This document shows, piece after piece, positions 5,574 through 5,617 of a DNA stretch of 5,617 bases. The notes below the pieces were generated by a model. That model worked only from the letters and a program-made list of their open reading frames with translations. It was not told the DNA's origin and made no database searches. How positions within the stretch are numbered: the stretch's first letter is position 1; each line of letters begins with the position of its first letter. The translations under genes and the position numbers were made by a program. Origin of the DNA: an uncultured bacterium (GTDB taxonomy: Bacteria; Pseudomonadota; Gammaproteobacteria; Burkholderiales; Burkholderiaceae_D); NCBI GenBank assembly GCA_903872555.1, contig CAIQLE010000343.1, forward strand, positions 1 through 5,617. The letters run 5' to 3'.

Positions 5574-5595
5574 TCACCCCAGCCGTTTTTCATTT

Positions 5596-5617
5596 ATGGC
5601 AATCAAACACTTTCTGC
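5596..5617 (+). CDS. Start of a gene cut by the window edge, possibly ornithine carbamoyltransferase
   Basis: ATG at 5596 opens MAIKHFL and continues past the window end. The (I/K)HFL block right after the start resembles the N-terminus of ArgF, the enzyme making citrulline from ornithine and carbamoyl phosphate; many ArgF proteins begin with a few residues, then KHFL or RHFL and a short L-x-D-(F/Y) segment. Seven residues are too few for certainty. No Shine-Dalgarno is visible (the ATG follows a T-rich CGTTTTTCATTT). The strong upstream promoter and lack of any competing start support it being a real gene. Confidence 0.45.

Noticed and set aside
1..5617. Mobile element, phage remnant, CRISPR array or RNA gene
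   Set aside because: No transposase or integrase frames, no terminal repeats, no spaced direct repeats, no tRNA or rRNA-like sequence; base and codon character look even across the window.

Overview
The window looks like ordinary chromosome from a betaproteobacterium of the order Burkholderiales, most likely an Oxalobacteraceae-type organism. This is inferred from the protein character (Orn, an STE24-like M48 protease, pterin dehydratase, RsgA, SrkA, UPF0149) and from a moderate GC content judged by eye. I see no phage, transposon, plasmid, CRISPR or RNA gene. Every large reading frame is intact and belongs to a recognisable family.

Layout: (1) 18-1532, minus strand: a stress pair, srkA (YihE-type stress kinase) followed by a universal stress protein (usp). 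A perfect FNR/CRP-family box, TTGAC-N4-GTCAA, overlaps the srkA stop codon. It lies at class II activation distance from a -10-like hexamer in front of usp, so usp probably has its own oxygen- or redox-controlled promoter. (2) 1611-2192, plus strand: a UPF0149/YecA-family protein, divergent from srkA. (3) 2184-2298: a convergent gap between yecA and orn holding three consecutive hairpins, one with a T-tract. (4) 2299-2880, minus strand: orn, oligoribonuclease. (5) 2948-5451, plus strand: a tight three-gene run of an M48 STE24-like membrane protease, a pterin-4a-carbinolamine dehydratase and the ribosome-assembly GTPase RsgA, with gaps of only 2 and 3 nt. (6) 5452-5617: a promoter with a perfect TATAAT, a leader of about 95 nt containing a strong hairpin, and the first seven codons of a gene whose N-terminus resembles ornithine carbamoyltransferase (ArgF).

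Together the genes cover housekeeping RNA turnover (Orn removes 2-5 nt RNAs and pGpG), 30S ribosome maturation (RsgA), membrane proteolysis (M48) and stress protection (SrkA, USP). I did not find a new multi-gene system. The items most worth checking are regulatory: the class II FNR-type promoter of usp, a possibly leaderless srkA transcript, the hairpin cluster between yecA and orn, and the structured leader before the putative argF.
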